A DNA stretch of 64,000 bases from Sphingomonas aerophila (GTDB lineage Bacteria; Pseudomonadota; Alphaproteobacteria; Sphingomonadales; Sphingomonadaceae), in contig NZ_JACIJK010000007.1 of the NCBI RefSeq assembly GCF_014199305.1, positions 186,001-250,000 of the forward strand, in the 5' to 3' direction. Below the pieces are notes generated by a model, which had not been told where the DNA came from, did not search any database, and saw only the letters and a program-made list of their open reading frames with translations. The translations under genes were made by a program, and so were the position numbers. Shown in pieces: positions 8,189-16,743 of this stretch; within the stretch, counting starts at the first letter, position 1; each line of letters opens with the position of its first letter.

Positions 8189-9262
8189 ATGCCGTTGATC
8201 GATCTTCCGTCCACTCGCGCCGAGGCCTGGCGCTGGGCCGATCTTGGCGCGCTGTCCGCGGCGGCGGCGCTGGCACCGATCGCGCGGGCTGGGCACGAAC
8301 CGCATTTCCTCGACCTGCCGGGCGCGCGATTGCTGTTCGTCAACGGTGTGCTGGACGAGGCGCATTCGGTGCTCGATCAGGTTTCGCTCGGGCACCTGAG
8401 GGGCGGGGAGCATGCGCTGGGTGGCCGCGCGACGGGGATAGGCTGGTCGTTGCGGCTGGATGCGGACGCCGCTGCTGATCCCGTGCAGGTCGTTCATATC
8501 GCGACAGGTGGCGAGAACCACCTGCCAGCGGAGATCGTCCTTGCCGACAATGCGGTTGCGCAGGTCGTCGAAACCTTTGTCGGCGCTGGCTGGTCCAATC
8601 GCGTGACGCGGATCGAGCTTGGCAGCGCGGCCCGGCTCGGTCGCGCGGTGCGGCTGATCCAGGAAGGCGGCTTCACCAGCCTGCGTGACGAAGCGCAGCT
8701 TGGCACCGGCGCCAGCCTTGTGTCCACGTTCCTGGGCGCAGGCACCGCGGGCACCCGCATCGACGGCGCGGTTGTTGTCGGGGAGAGCGGTTATGCGGAA
8801 GTCGGCGGTGCGCTGCTGACCGCGGGCGAACAGCGGCAGGAATGCGCGGTGCGTGTCCGCCATGCCGAACCGAACGGGCAATCGCACCAGCTATGGCGTG
8901 CGGTTGCGGCCGACACCTCCGTCGCGAGCCTTGCTGCCGCGGTAGAGGTTGCGCGCCACGCGCAGAAGACCGACGGCGAGCAATCGCTGCGCGGACTGTT
9001 GCTGCAGCGCACCGCGACCGTCAACCTGAAGCCCGAGCTTGAGATCTTCGCCGACGACGTGAAGTGCGCCCATGGCGCCACGGTCGGCGAGCTCGACGGT
9101 CGTGCGCTGTTCTACATGCAGTCGCGCGGTATCCCGCGTCCCCGCGCGCAGGCGCTGCTGACCCGCGCTTTCGTGGCCGACGCGCTGGATCGGATCGGGA
9201 ACGAGGGCGTCCGTGATGCCTTCGCCGCCGATGCGGACGCCTGGCTGGAACGGACGCTATGA
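8189..9262 (+). CDS. sufD: Fe-S cluster assembly protein SufD
   Basis: 357 residues. SufD is the SufB paralogue and pairs with SufB in the SufBC2D scaffold. The N-terminus carries the family's helical segment (LPSTRAEAWRWADL) and the C-terminal core reads FADDVKCAHGATVGELD followed by FYMQSRGIPRPRAQALL, both diagnostic. It is on the short side for SufD, which is usual in alphaproteobacteria. The ATG at 8189 was chosen since upstream codons overlap sufC in another frame. Its stop overlaps the sufS ATG by four bases (ATGA). Confidence 0.93.
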   Translation: MPLIDLPSTRAEAWRWADLGALSAAAALAPIARAGHEPHFLDLPGARLLFVNGVLDEAHSVLDQVSLGHLRGGEHALGGRATGIGWSLRLDADAAADPVQVVHIATGGENHLPAEIVLADNAVAQVVETFVGAGWSNRVTRIELGSAARLGRAVRLIQEGGFTSLRDEAQLGTGASLVSTFLGAGTAGTRIDGAVVVGESGYAEVGGALLTAGEQRQECAVRVRHAEPNGQSHQLWRAVAADTSVASLAAAVEVARHAQKTDGEQSLRGLLLQRTATVNLKPELEIFADDVKCAHGATVGELDGRALFYMQSRGIPRPRAQALLTRAFVADALDRIGNEGVRDAFAADADAWLERTL

Positions 9263-10473
9263 TCCTGGGCCTCGACACCCGGCCGCTAGATGTGGTTGCC
9301 GACTTTCCGGCAATCCCTGATGGGTGGGCGTATCTCGACACCGCCGCGACGGCGCAAAAGCCGCAGGTCGTGGTGGACGCGATCGCGCGAGCCTATGGCG
9401 AAACCTACGCCACCGTTCACCGCGGCGTGTACCAGCGCTCCGCCGACATGACGCTGGCGTTTGAGGCGGCGCGGCGGCGGGTGGCGCGCTTCATTGGCGC
9501 CGAATCCGAGAACGAAGTGGTGTTCGTCCGCGGCGCGACGGAGGCGATCAACCTCGTGGCGCAATGCTGGGCCGCGACGCAGCTGAGGGCGGGTGACCGC
9601 ATCCTGTTGTCGATGCTGGAGCATCACAGCAACATCGTGCCCTGGCAGATGGCGGCCGAACGTGTTGGAGCGGCCATCGACGTGGTGCCGCTGACCGCGG
9701 ACGGCCAGATCGATCTGGGCGCTGCCGAGGCGATGATCCGGCCCGAGCACAAGCTGGTCGCCTTTGCGCACGTGTCCAACGTCCTGGGCTCGGTCCTGGA
9801 CGCCGAGCGCGCCGTGCGGATCGCCCATGCGGTCGGGGCGAAGATCCTGATCGACGGGTGTCAGTCCGTGCCGCGTTTGCCGGTCGACGTGGCAGCGCTT
9901 GGCTGCGACTTCTACGTCTTCTCCGCGCACAAGCTTTATGGCCCGACCGGGTTCGGTGTGCTGTGGGGCCGGGCCGAACTGCTGGACGCGATGCCGCCAT
10001 GGCAGGGCGGCGGGTCGATGATCGACAAGGTGACATGGGAGCGGACCACTTATGCCCCGGCGCCTGGACGCTTTGAGGCGGGAACGCCCCACGTTATCGG
10101 CGCGCTCGGCCTCCATGCCGCGATCGACTATGTCGACGCGATCGGCCTGCCGGCGATCCATGCTCATGAAACGGCACTGGTGACGCAGGCGCGCGAAGCG
10201 TTGCGCGGCATCAACTCGGTGCGGCTGCTTGGCCCTGAAAACTCGGCCGGTATCGTCAGTTTCATGGTGGAGGGGGTGCATCCGCACGACGTCGCCACCA
10301 TCTTGGACGAGGGCCGCGTGGCGGTCCGTGCCGGCCACCATTGCGCACAGCCGTTGATGACGGCCCTGGGCGTCGAGGCGACCGCGCGGGCAAGCTTCGG
10401 GGTATATAACGGCCCGGCGGACATCGACGCGCTGGTGAAGGGCGTCGAGCGGGTATCGAGGATTTTCGGATGA
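9259..10473 (+). CDS. sufS: Cysteine desulfurase SufS (group II)
   Basis: 404 residues. SufS takes sulfur from cysteine, releasing alanine, and supplies persulfide sulfur to the SufBCD scaffold. The PLP lysine is K225 in FSAHKLYGPTG and the catalytic cysteine is C362 in RAGHHCAQPLM, both typical of the SufS/CsdA group. No sufE gene is seen in the window, so the sulfur acceptor must be encoded elsewhere or be SufU-like; this is an absence from the window only. The gene overlaps both neighbours by ATGA junctions, which points to tight translational coupling. Confidence 0.97.
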   Translation: MILGLDTRPLDVVADFPAIPDGWAYLDTAATAQKPQVVVDAIARAYGETYATVHRGVYQRSADMTLAFEAARRRVARFIGAESENEVVFVRGATEAINLVAQCWAATQLRAGDRILLSMLEHHSNIVPWQMAAERVGAAIDVVPLTADGQIDLGAAEAMIRPEHKLVAFAHVSNVLGSVLDAERAVRIAHAVGAKILIDGCQSVPRLPVDVAALGCDFYVFSAHKLYGPTGFGVLWGRAELLDAMPPWQGGGSMIDKVTWERTTYAPAPGRFEAGTPHVIGALGLHAAIDYVDAIGLPAIHAHETALVTQAREALRGINSVRLLGPENSAGIVSFMVEGVHPHDVATILDEGRVAVRAGHHCAQPLMTALGVEATARASFGVYNGPADIDALVKGVERVSRIFG

Positions 10474-10922
10474 GCTATGAAGTCGAAGAGGTGGAGGGCG
10501 TCGCGCCGCCGCCCAAGGCGCGTGTCGAGGGCGTCGGCGAGACGTTGGAGCGCAAGCGCGACTATCTGGACGGCTTTCTGTCGCAAAAGCCGCAAGGCGT
10601 GGCACCCGGAGAGCCTGGTGGCGACCTGTATGAGGGCGTGATCGGCGTTCTCAAGGAGATCTATGACCCCGAGATCCCGGTCAACATCTATGACCTGGGC
10701 CTGATCTATGGCGTCGAAGTGACCGACGAAGGCCATGCCACCGTCAGCATGACGCTGACGACGCCGAATTGCCCCGTTGCCGAATCGATGCCGGCGGAGG
10801 TGGAGCTGCGGGTCGGATCGGTGCCCGGCATCGCGATTGCAGACGTCAATCTGGTCTGGGACCCGCCCTGGGATCCGCAGAAGATGTCCGACGATGCCAA
10901 GCTAGAACTGGGAATGCTGTGA
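10470..10922 (+). CDS. sufT: SUF accessory protein SufT (MIP18/DUF59 family)
   Basis: 150 residues with a DUF59 (MIP18-like) domain: VIGVLKEIYDPEIPVNIYDLGLIY, the TTPNCPVAE motif with a conserved cysteine, and the C-terminal VWDPPWDPQKMSDDAKLELGM. SufT proteins help with iron-sulfur cluster maturation under high demand. The first 45 residues are a charged, less conserved extension that is common in alphaproteobacterial SufT. It overlaps sufS by four bases, and its stop overlaps the sufA start by one base. Confidence 0.92.
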   Translation: MSYEVEEVEGVAPPPKARVEGVGETLERKRDYLDGFLSQKPQGVAPGEPGGDLYEGVIGVLKEIYDPEIPVNIYDLGLIYGVEVTDEGHATVSMTLTTPNCPVAESMPAEVELRVGSVPGIAIADVNLVWDPPWDPQKMSDDAKLELGML

Positions 10923-11275
10923 TGGCGACCACGCTCCGGCCGCGGCCAGCGGCGCTAAACCTGACACCTTCGGCCCATGCGCGGATCGCGGACCTGATGA
11001 GCAAGGCGCCGGCCGACGCGATCGGGGTCAAGCTTTCCACCCCGCGCCGCGGCTGTTCGGGGCTCGCCTATTCGGTTGATTATGTCACCGAGGCAAAACC
11101 GTTCGACGAACGGATCGACACGCCCGGCGGCACGCTGTTCGTCGACGGGGGATCGATCCTGTACCTGATCGGGTCGACCATGAATTGGGTCGAGGACGAT
11201 TTCACCGCCGGGTTCGTGTTCAACAACCCGAATGCGAAGGGCAGCTGCGGCTGCGGTGAAAGCTTCACCGTCTAG
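10922..11275 (+). CDS. sufA: A-type Fe-S carrier SufA (HesB/IscA family)
   Basis: 117 residues. A-type carriers receive a cluster from the scaffold and hand it to target proteins. The three conserved cysteines are present: one in RRGCSGLAY and two in the C-terminal GSCGCGESF. The start ATG overlaps the sufT stop (TGATG). It is the last gene of the SUF operon; the next gene is convergent, 15 bases away, and I see no clear terminator in that gap. Confidence 0.94.
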   Translation: MATTLRPRPAALNLTPSAHARIADLMSKAPADAIGVKLSTPRRGCSGLAYSVDYVTEAKPFDERIDTPGGTLFVDGGSILYLIGSTMNWVEDDFTAGFVFNNPNAKGSCGCGESFTV

Positions 11276-11290
11276 CCGCAGGCTGGCCGC

Positions 11291-11452
11291 TTACTCGTCC
11301 GACTCCGGCGTAAAGCTGCCCGCAAGGTCCAGGTAGCGCTCGGCGAGCTCGACATGGGCCTGCACGGCCGGGGTAGAGGTAGATCGCTGTGCCGCTTCAA
11401 TTTCGGCTTCGGCGCGGTGGTAGAAATATTCCTGCTCGGTATCGTCGTTCAT
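11291..11452 (-). CDS. Small acidic hypothetical protein
   Basis: 53 residues starting MNDDTEQEYFYHRAEAEIE. It is acidic and probably almost wholly helical (AEAEIEAAQRS, AVQAHVELAERYLDLAG), with no signal peptide or membrane segment. The composition looks like the short helical proteins that sphingomonads carry near sufA, but I do not recognise a named family. An ATG 13 codons downstream of the longest frame start was chosen because the added residues are basic and lack a ribosome binding site. Function unknown. Confidence 0.6.
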   Translation of the reverse strand: MNDDTEQEYFYHRAEAEIEAAQRSTSTPAVQAHVELAERYLDLAGSFTPESDE

Positions 11453-11605
11453 GGCCCTCTTCCTGCCCGCCGAAGTGGCTCGCAGGGGCACCTAGTTCAA
11501 TGATCCAAGTGAGGCTGCTGCGACGAACCGATACGTGGCCACGATTTCTCACGCGATGGACACGGGCCACATAGCGGCCAGTTGCACAGCAGTAATCTCA
11601 GCTTG

Positions 11606-12301
11606 TCAGGCGACCGCGACGGCGTCCTCTGGCTCGCGCAGCACATAGCCGCGGCCCCAGACCGTTTCGATGTAGTTCTCGCCTTCGCAGGCCAGGCTCA
11701 GCTTCTTGCGAAGCTTGCAGATGAACACGTCGATGATCTTGAGTTCAGGCTCGTCCATGCCACCATAAAGATGGTTCAGGAACATTTCCTTGGTCAGCGT
11801 TGTGCCCTTGCGGAGCGACAGCAGCTCCAGCATCGCATATTCCTTGCCGGTCAGGTGGACGCGGGCGCTATCGACCTCGACGGTCTTGGCATCCAGGTTC
11901 ACCGACAGCTTGCCGGTACGGATGACCGACTGCGAATGGCCCTTGGAACGGCGCACCACCGCGTGAATCCGGGCAACCAGCTCTTCACGGTGGAACGGCT
12001 TGGTGACGTAGTCGTCAGCGCCGAAGCCGAACGAGCGGACCTTGGAGTCCATTTCGTTGATGCCCGACAGGATCAGCACCGGCGTGGTGACCCGCGCAAC
12101 ACGCAGTCTTTTGAGCACGTCATAGCCGTGCATGTCGGGCAGGTTCAGGTCGAGCAGGATGATGTCGTAATCATACAGCTTGCCAAGGTCCAAACCCTCC
12201 TCGCCAAGGTCGGTGTTGTAGACGTTGAAGCCTTCGGTCGTGAGCATGAGCTCAATCGCCTTGGCGGTTGTCGGCTCGTCCTCGATCAGCAGTACGCGCA
12301 T
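11606..12301 (-). CDS. ctrA: Cell-cycle response regulator CtrA
   Basis: 231 residues, OmpR-type. CtrA is the master transcription factor of the alphaproteobacterial cell cycle, activated by phosphorelay through CckA and ChpT. The receiver domain starts [10 protein letters not shown]; the phospho-acceptor is D51 in [13 protein letters not shown], the same number as in Caulobacter. The winged-helix output domain carries [12 protein letters not shown] and [10 protein letters not shown], strongly CtrA-like. The C-terminus ends in small nonpolar residues (VAVA), a plausible ClpXP signal like the Caulobacter Ala-Ala end. No sensor kinase lies next to it, as expected. An imperfect CtrA box is upstream at 12390-12404. 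Confidence 0.96.
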   Translation of the reverse strand: MRVLLIEDEPTTAKAIELMLTTEGFNVYNTDLGEEGLDLGKLYDYDIILLDLNLPDMHGYDVLKRLRVARVTTPVLILSGINEMDSKVRSFGFGADDYVTKPFHREELVARIHAVVRRSKGHSQSVIRTGKLSVNLDAKTVEVDSARVHLTGKEYAMLELLSLRKGTTLTKEMFLNHLYGGMDEPELKIIDVFICKLRKKLSLACEGENYIETVWGRGYVLREPEDAVAVA

Positions 12302-12389
12302 CAGGTAAACCCCCGTTTCCGGCCCCCCGCATTCCCGGCGCGGTAACCAGACCAGATCCATTAACTATGCAAGTTCTGAAGGCAAAAGG

Positions 12390-12404
12390 TTAATTTAGCG
12401 CTAA
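12390..12404 (-). promoter_or_regulatory. Possible CtrA box upstream of ctrA
   Basis: TTAA at 12390-12393, then seven bases, then CTAA at 12401-12404, one base off the TTAA-N7-TTAA consensus. It lies about 90-100 bases before the ctrA start, in the region where CtrA autoregulates in Caulobacter. It also lies 26 bases from the end of the neighbouring permease gene. Confidence 0.45.
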
Positions 12405-12429
12405 CCCCGGGTATCGAAACCAGAACTGG

Positions 12430-13524
12430 TCATGTGCTGGATGGCGGCGGGGACGGAGGTGCAGGCCGGCGCGACAATAACGTCTGGTGCTCTGCCCGCG
12501 GTATTGGCTCGCCCAACACTTCGCGCAGGTACAGCGAGCGGACCAGCGTGAACAGGACAACCAGCAGGGCCGCCGAAAAGAACAGCCCGAACAGGCCGAA
12601 GACATAGCCGACGCCGATTATCACGAACAGGGTCATGGCCGGCGGGATCGAGACGACCCGGCTGGTCACATAGGGCGTGATCAGGTTCGACTGAACCAGC
12701 CGAACCACGGCGTAGGTAACCAGCGTACCGATGATCGGGCCGGTCCCCTTGGTCGCGGCCAGGCCCAGCGCGGGCAGCATTGCCGCGGTCGGGCCGATAT
12801 ACGGGATGAATTCGGACAGCCCCGCCAACAGGCCCAGCGCCGCGGCGGATGGCACGTTCGCGATCCATAGGCCGAGGCCGACCAGCACGCCCATGGTGGT
12901 CATCTGGATCAACTGCGCGCGAAGCCACAGCCGCAACGTGGAGGCGACGTCGAATAGCGCGTCCTCAAAGGCGGGGCGCTTGGAGGGCGGGATCAGCAGC
13001 AGGAACCCGCGCTCATACACCTTCGGATCGGCGGCGAAGAACAGGGCGCCGACCAGCAGCAACAGCGCGTTGAGAACAAGCTCGCCCGCCCCCTCCACCA
13101 GCCCCGACAGATCCTGCGCGGCGCGGCTACCGGCATAAGCTGCCCGGACCGCGTCCACGATCTTCGCACCAACGGGCGATGCGGAAAGCCAGGCCGCGAA
13201 CTGGTTGATCAGTACCGGTGCGCGGGTGACCAGAACCTCCACCTGCTCGCGAAAGGCGACGCCGAACAGCCAGACCAGGAAGGCGATGATTGCCAGCGCC
13301 GTCGCCATGCCAAGCGCCAGCGCCGGCTTGGCCGACAGCCGCAGCTTCTCGCGGTAAAGGTCGGCGAGCGCATGGATCGCGATGGCGCCCAGCATCGATC
13401 CAAAGGCCAGGATCAACAGGTCGCCCGCCCGGACCAGCGCCGCGACAACTGCCGCAATGACAATCAGGATCACGGTGCGCCGGATGAACCGCGCATCGTC
13501 GGCGTCGGGTGAAAGCCGGCTCAT
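12430..13524 (-). CDS. AI-2E family transporter (PerM-like permease)
   Basis: 364-residue inner-membrane protein with about seven or eight hydrophobic segments: a pair near residues 15-50, one at 70-90, one near 155-170, and a dense set from 215 to 340. The SEFIPYIGPTAAMLP motif and the final VFGLFGLFFSAALLVVLFTLVRSLY segment mark the AI-2E/UPF0118 family. Named members export autoinducer-2 or act as Na+/H+ antiporters, but most are uncharacterised, so no substrate is given. The C-terminal tail is proline-rich. It ends upstream of ctrA on the same strand; whether the two share a transcript is unclear. Confidence 0.88.
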   Translation of the reverse strand: MSRLSPDADDARFIRRTVILIVIAAVVAALVRAGDLLILAFGSMLGAIAIHALADLYREKLRLSAKPALALGMATALAIIAFLVWLFGVAFREQVEVLVTRAPVLINQFAAWLSASPVGAKIVDAVRAAYAGSRAAQDLSGLVEGAGELVLNALLLLVGALFFAADPKVYERGFLLLIPPSKRPAFEDALFDVASTLRLWLRAQLIQMTTMGVLVGLGLWIANVPSAAALGLLAGLSEFIPYIGPTAAMLPALGLAATKGTGPIIGTLVTYAVVRLVQSNLITPYVTSRVVSIPPAMTLFVIIGVGYVFGLFGLFFSAALLVVLFTLVRSLYLREVLGEPIPRAEHQTLLSRRPAPPSPPPSST

Positions 13525-13578
13525 CCGAGCGGCGTCGCTCGTCCACGAAGGTTTTTGGTAGATCGCGTTTCGAGCCGG

Positions 13579-14517
13579 TCAGCCATTCGCCCGTCGTGGC
13601 ACATCAACGGCCAGTAGGACAGCGGCACATGGATCGCGCAGATTGGCGGCGAGAAACGCGATCAACGCTTCCACGCGTGCCGGCCGCAGCGTGCTGGGCG
13701 GGGTCAACAGATGCAGCCCGATCGGCGGGGGCGTCCAGTCGGGCAGGATCGCCACCAGCTCGCCCGATGCCAGGTGGGGGCCGACGATGAAGCCCGGCAG
13801 CCGCGCGATGCCCAGCCCGGCGATCAGCGCAGGCACCAGCGCGTCGCCGCTGTTCGCGGTGAGCGGCCCAACTGCGCGCACCGATGCCTCCGCGCCGCCT
13901 GGACCCCGAAAGTGCCAGGGTCCGGTCGCGTTCGAGTAGCCCAGCAACCGGTGCTCGCCCAGCTCGACCGGATGGCGGGGCGTGCCATGGCGGGCAAGAT
14001 AGGCGGGAGAGGCGGCGATATGCACCTCGATCCCGCACAGACGCCGCGCGCGCAGGCTGCTGTCGGGCAGGTCGGCGATGCGCAGGGCAATATCGAACCC
14101 TTCCGCAACGATATCCACCCTGGCGTCGGACAGGCTCAGGTCGATCTCTATCCCGGGATGGTCGGCCAGAAATTGCGCCAGCAGCGGTGCAACGCTGGTG
14201 ACGCCGAAGCTCATCGGCGCAGCGAGGCGGATGCGGCCGGCGAACGCACTCGCGGCGTCGCGCGCCGCCTCCTCTGCGGCGGTCGCTTCGGCAAGGATGC
14301 GGCGAGCGTGGTCGGCAAGCGGCCGCCCCGCTTCCGTCAACGCCAGCCGACGCGAGGTGCGGTGGAACAGTGATTGTCCCAGATGCGCCTCGAGCCGCGC
14401 CACAGCTTTGGAAACAGTGGCCTTGCTGAGGCCAACCGCGTCGGCCGCACCGCTGAAGGAGCGATGTTCAACCACGGCGGCGAAGATGGCCCAGGCTTCG
14501 AGATCGGGCAAACGCAT
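13579..14517 (-). CDS. LysR-family transcriptional regulator
   Basis: 312 residues. The N-terminal winged helix-turn-helix reads MRLPDLEAWAIFAAVVEHRSFSGAADAVG, SKATVSKAVARLE and LFHRTSRRLALTEAG. The rest is a periplasmic-binding-like effector domain (RLAAPMSFG..., FDIALRIAD). It is divergent from the pirin and wrbA genes, with 96 bases between starts. LysR proteins usually control the gene next to them, so regulation of pirin-wrbA, perhaps in response to a quinone or redox signal, is the likely role. The effector is unknown. Confidence 0.9.
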   Translation of the reverse strand: MRLPDLEAWAIFAAVVEHRSFSGAADAVGLSKATVSKAVARLEAHLGQSLFHRTSRRLALTEAGRPLADHARRILAEATAAEEAARDAASAFAGRIRLAAPMSFGVTSVAPLLAQFLADHPGIEIDLSLSDARVDIVAEGFDIALRIADLPDSSLRARRLCGIEVHIAASPAYLARHGTPRHPVELGEHRLLGYSNATGPWHFRGPGGAEASVRAVGPLTANSGDALVPALIAGLGIARLPGFIVGPHLASGELVAILPDWTPPPIGLHLLTPPSTLRPARVEALIAFLAANLRDPCAAVLLAVDVPRRANG

Positions 14518-14535
14518 CGGGCGAGACTAAGCGGA

Positions 14536-14550
14536 GAAACGATCGGTTTC
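14536..14550. promoter_or_regulatory. Possible LysR operator
   Basis: Inverted arms GAAAC (14536-14540) and GTTTC (14546-14550) with a 5-base spacer, in the intergenic region between the divergent LysR and pirin genes. LysR sites are short interrupted dyads with a T-N11-A core, and the length fits. The sequence alone does not prove binding. Confidence 0.4.
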
Positions 14551-14613
14551 CAGCGTTTCCGTTTACGCGCCGCTCGCGTCGCCTATCTTGTCGGCAACAC
14601 AGGAGATGCTCCG

Positions 14614-15342
14614 ATGACCACCGACACGGGCACTATAACCAGAGGCGTTGAGCGGCGCGCGTTCGACACGCTGGGCCATGCCAATCATGGCTGGCTGGAC
14701 GCGCGGCACCATTTTTCATTCGCAGACTATCACGATCCAGAACGCATGGGCTGGGGTTCGATCCGTGTCTGGAACGACGACGCGATCGCCGCCAATTCCG
14801 GCTTCCCGCCGCACCCCCACCGCGACATGGAAATCATCACCTATGTCCGCGAAGGCGCGATCACGCACCAGGACTCGATGGGGAACACCGGTCGCACGCA
14901 GGCCGGCGACATTCAGGTGATGAGCGCAGGAACGGGGGTCCGCCATGCCGAATACAATCTGGAGCCGGGCACGACCCGCATCTTCCAGATCTGGATCGAG
15001 CCGCGCCGTATGGGCGGGGCACCCACCTGGGGCGCGCAGCCGTTCCCGCGTGATGAACGCGCAGGGCGGCTGGTGACACTGGCATCCGGCTTCGCCGAGG
15101 ACACGGACGCGCTGCCCATCCGCGCCGATGCTCGCGTCATGGGCGCGACGCTCAAGGCGGGTGAAAGCGTGACCCACGGCATCGGCGAGGGTCGCCATGC
15201 TTACCTGGTGCCTGCGACGGGCACGCTGGACATCAACGGTGAGCGGATCGGCACGCGCGATGGCGCGGCGCTGGCAGGCGGCCAAGCGGTGGTGATCACC
15301 GCAATCGAAGATGCCGAGATCATTCTGGTCGACGCGGCGTAA
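14614..15342 (+). CDS. Pirin family protein
   Basis: 242 residues, bicupin fold. The N-terminal metal site is visible: PHPHRDMEIITYV with two histidines, a third in AITHQDSMGN, and VRHAEYN with the glutamate. Some bacterial pirins are quercetin 2,3-dioxygenases and others modulate enzyme activity, so the reaction is open. A good Shine-Dalgarno sequence (AGGAG, 14601-14605) supports the ATG at 14614. It is followed by wrbA after 15 bases and lies divergent from a LysR regulator, which suggests a redox or quinone stress unit. Confidence 0.92.
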   Translation: MTTDTGTITRGVERRAFDTLGHANHGWLDARHHFSFADYHDPERMGWGSIRVWNDDAIAANSGFPPHPHRDMEIITYVREGAITHQDSMGNTGRTQAGDIQVMSAGTGVRHAEYNLEPGTTRIFQIWIEPRRMGGAPTWGAQPFPRDERAGRLVTLASGFAEDTDALPIRADARVMGATLKAGESVTHGIGEGRHAYLVPATGTLDINGERIGTRDGAALAGGQAVVITAIEDAEIILVDAA

Positions 15343-15357
15343 AAGGAGAAGGTGAGA

Positions 15358-15960
15358 ATGACCAAGGTTCTGGTGCTATACTATTCGTCCTACGGCCATC
15401 TGGAGACGCTGGCCGACTCGATCGCAGAGGGCGCCCGCTCGGCAGGAGCGGAGGTGGACGTGTTCCGCGTGCCCGAAACCGCCCCGCAGGCGGTGGTGGA
15501 GGCCGCTCACTTCAAGACCGATAGCTCGCACGCGGTGATCGATGGCCCTGACAGGCTTGCCGATTATGACGCGATCGTGGTCGGCGCACCGACCCGCTTT
15601 GGCCGGATGCCGAGCCAGATGGCAGCCTTTTGGGACACCACCGGACCACTCTGGGCCAAGGGCGCGCTCGTCGGGAAGGTGGGCGCGGCGTTCACCTCGA
15701 CAGCAACGCAGCATGGCGGGCAGGAGACGACCCTGTTCTCCATCCTCACCAACCTGTTGCACCATGGCATGACCATTGTCGGGCTCGATTACGGGTTCGA
15801 AGGCCATGCGGGCGAGGGTGAGGCGCATGGCGCGACCCCCTATGGCGCGAGCACGATTGCGGGCCAGACCGGCCAGCGCCAGCCGAGCCAGGTCGAACTG
15901 GACGGCGCGCGATACCAGGGCGCTCGTGTAGCCAGGCTGGCGGCCAAGATCGCCGCATGA
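15358..15960 (+). CDS. wrbA: NAD(P)H:quinone oxidoreductase, WrbA type IV
   Basis: 200 residues, flavodoxin-like. WrbA binds FMN and reduces quinones by two electrons, which protects against redox cycling. The N-terminal phosphate loop reads [12 protein letters not shown], with [13 protein letters not shown] and [15 protein letters not shown] further on, all family markers; the length matches. The ATG at 15358 has a ribosome binding site (AGGAG, 15344-15348) at proper spacing, while the GTG six bases earlier is too close. It is probably cotranscribed with the pirin gene. Confidence 0.95.
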   Translation: MTKVLVLYYSSYGHLETLADSIAEGARSAGAEVDVFRVPETAPQAVVEAAHFKTDSSHAVIDGPDRLADYDAIVVGAPTRFGRMPSQMAAFWDTTGPLWAKGALVGKVGAAFTSTATQHGGQETTLFSILTNLLHHGMTIVGLDYGFEGHAGEGEAHGATPYGASTIAGQTGQRQPSQVELDGARYQGARVARLAAKIAA

Positions 15961-15966
15961 TGAATG

Positions 15967-15997
15967 GGCACCGTCACGCATGCTGCGTGGCGGTGCC
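15967..15997. terminator. Strong hairpin between convergent genes
   Basis: A 14-bp stem (15967-15980 with 15984-15997) with one G-U-type mismatch and a 3-base loop. It starts seven bases after the wrbA stop and lies 29 bases from the stop of the convergent VanY-type gene. No T-run follows on either strand, so it may end transcription with Rho or protect both 3' ends. Confidence 0.6.
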
Positions 15998-16025
15998 GTG
16001 CCACTGCCGAACCGGCGTTATCGCC

Positions 16026-16694
16026 TCAAGGAGCGACAGGCGCCGCGGGGAAGCTGCGGCGAGCCCTTGCGAACAGCGCGCGTGCCCGCGCCGCGCCTGG
16101 GGCGGTGGCGGACGTTCCCACCCAGCGCCAATGCCATGGCTCCCACTTCACCCCCTGCTTGTTGCCGGCGGGGAAGGACATCTCGAACCCATAGCGCGAT
16201 GCGTTGAGGCGTAGCCAGTTGGCGGCCGGCAGCGCGGCCATGCAGCCATCGGCGTCCGGACAGCCATTTTGCGGCCTGATCGCGAAATCGAGCGCATAGC
16301 CGGTGGCATGCTCGCTGTGCCCCGGCGGCGCGACGGAGATGGCGCGGTCGGCGGCATCGGGCTGGAACTCCCGGCAAAACACCGCCTGCTGCCAAGTCAG
16401 CCCGCGATGGCACGACAGCGCCAAAAGCCGCCCGCCCGCCGCCGGGTCAGCGGCCGCGGCGGCAAGCATCCGCTGCAAGTCGGGCAGTACCTCTGGCCGC
16501 AACCGGCAGCCACCTTTGACCGACATGCCTCCCGGAATAGCAGTGAGGTCGGTCGGCGCCGCCTCTCCATAGGGCAGATGTCCCAGCATGCGGCCGTCCG
16601 CGGCGATCGGCGCACGGGCCTCGCATTGCGCAAAGGCGGCGGTGGGAGCGATCAGCAGCAGGGCGGAAGCGACACGCAATGTCAGGCTGGGCAT
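16026..16694 (-). CDS. D-alanyl-D-alanine carboxypeptidase, VanY/M15B family, secreted
   Basis: 222 residues. M15B zinc peptidases trim peptidoglycan stem peptides in the periplasm. The zinc motif SEHATGYALDF (SxHxxGxAxD) and the third ligand in EPWHWRW are intact. A signal peptide is seen from MPSLTLRVASALLLIAPTAAFAQ, the reason for the start at 16694; an ATG at 16712 and another at 16745 are alternatives. The last shares its CCATGG with the divergent rluA start and would leave no promoter room. Several cysteine pairs suggest disulfides. Confidence 0.85.
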   Translation of the reverse strand: MPSLTLRVASALLLIAPTAAFAQCEARAPIAADGRMLGHLPYGEAAPTDLTAIPGGMSVKGGCRLRPEVLPDLQRMLAAAAADPAAGGRLLALSCHRGLTWQQAVFCREFQPDAADRAISVAPPGHSEHATGYALDFAIRPQNGCPDADGCMAALPAANWLRLNASRYGFEMSFPAGNKQGVKWEPWHWRWVGTSATAPGAARARALFARARRSFPAAPVAP

Positions 16695-16743
16695 GGGCAC
16701 GGGCACTGGCATGGCCGGCGCAGCAGTGGCAAGGCGCTTCACC

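Noticed and set aside
11492..11605. tRNA-like appearance of a GTTCAA element downstream of ctrA.
   Set aside because: No acceptor stem, anticodon arm or complete T arm can be built around it.
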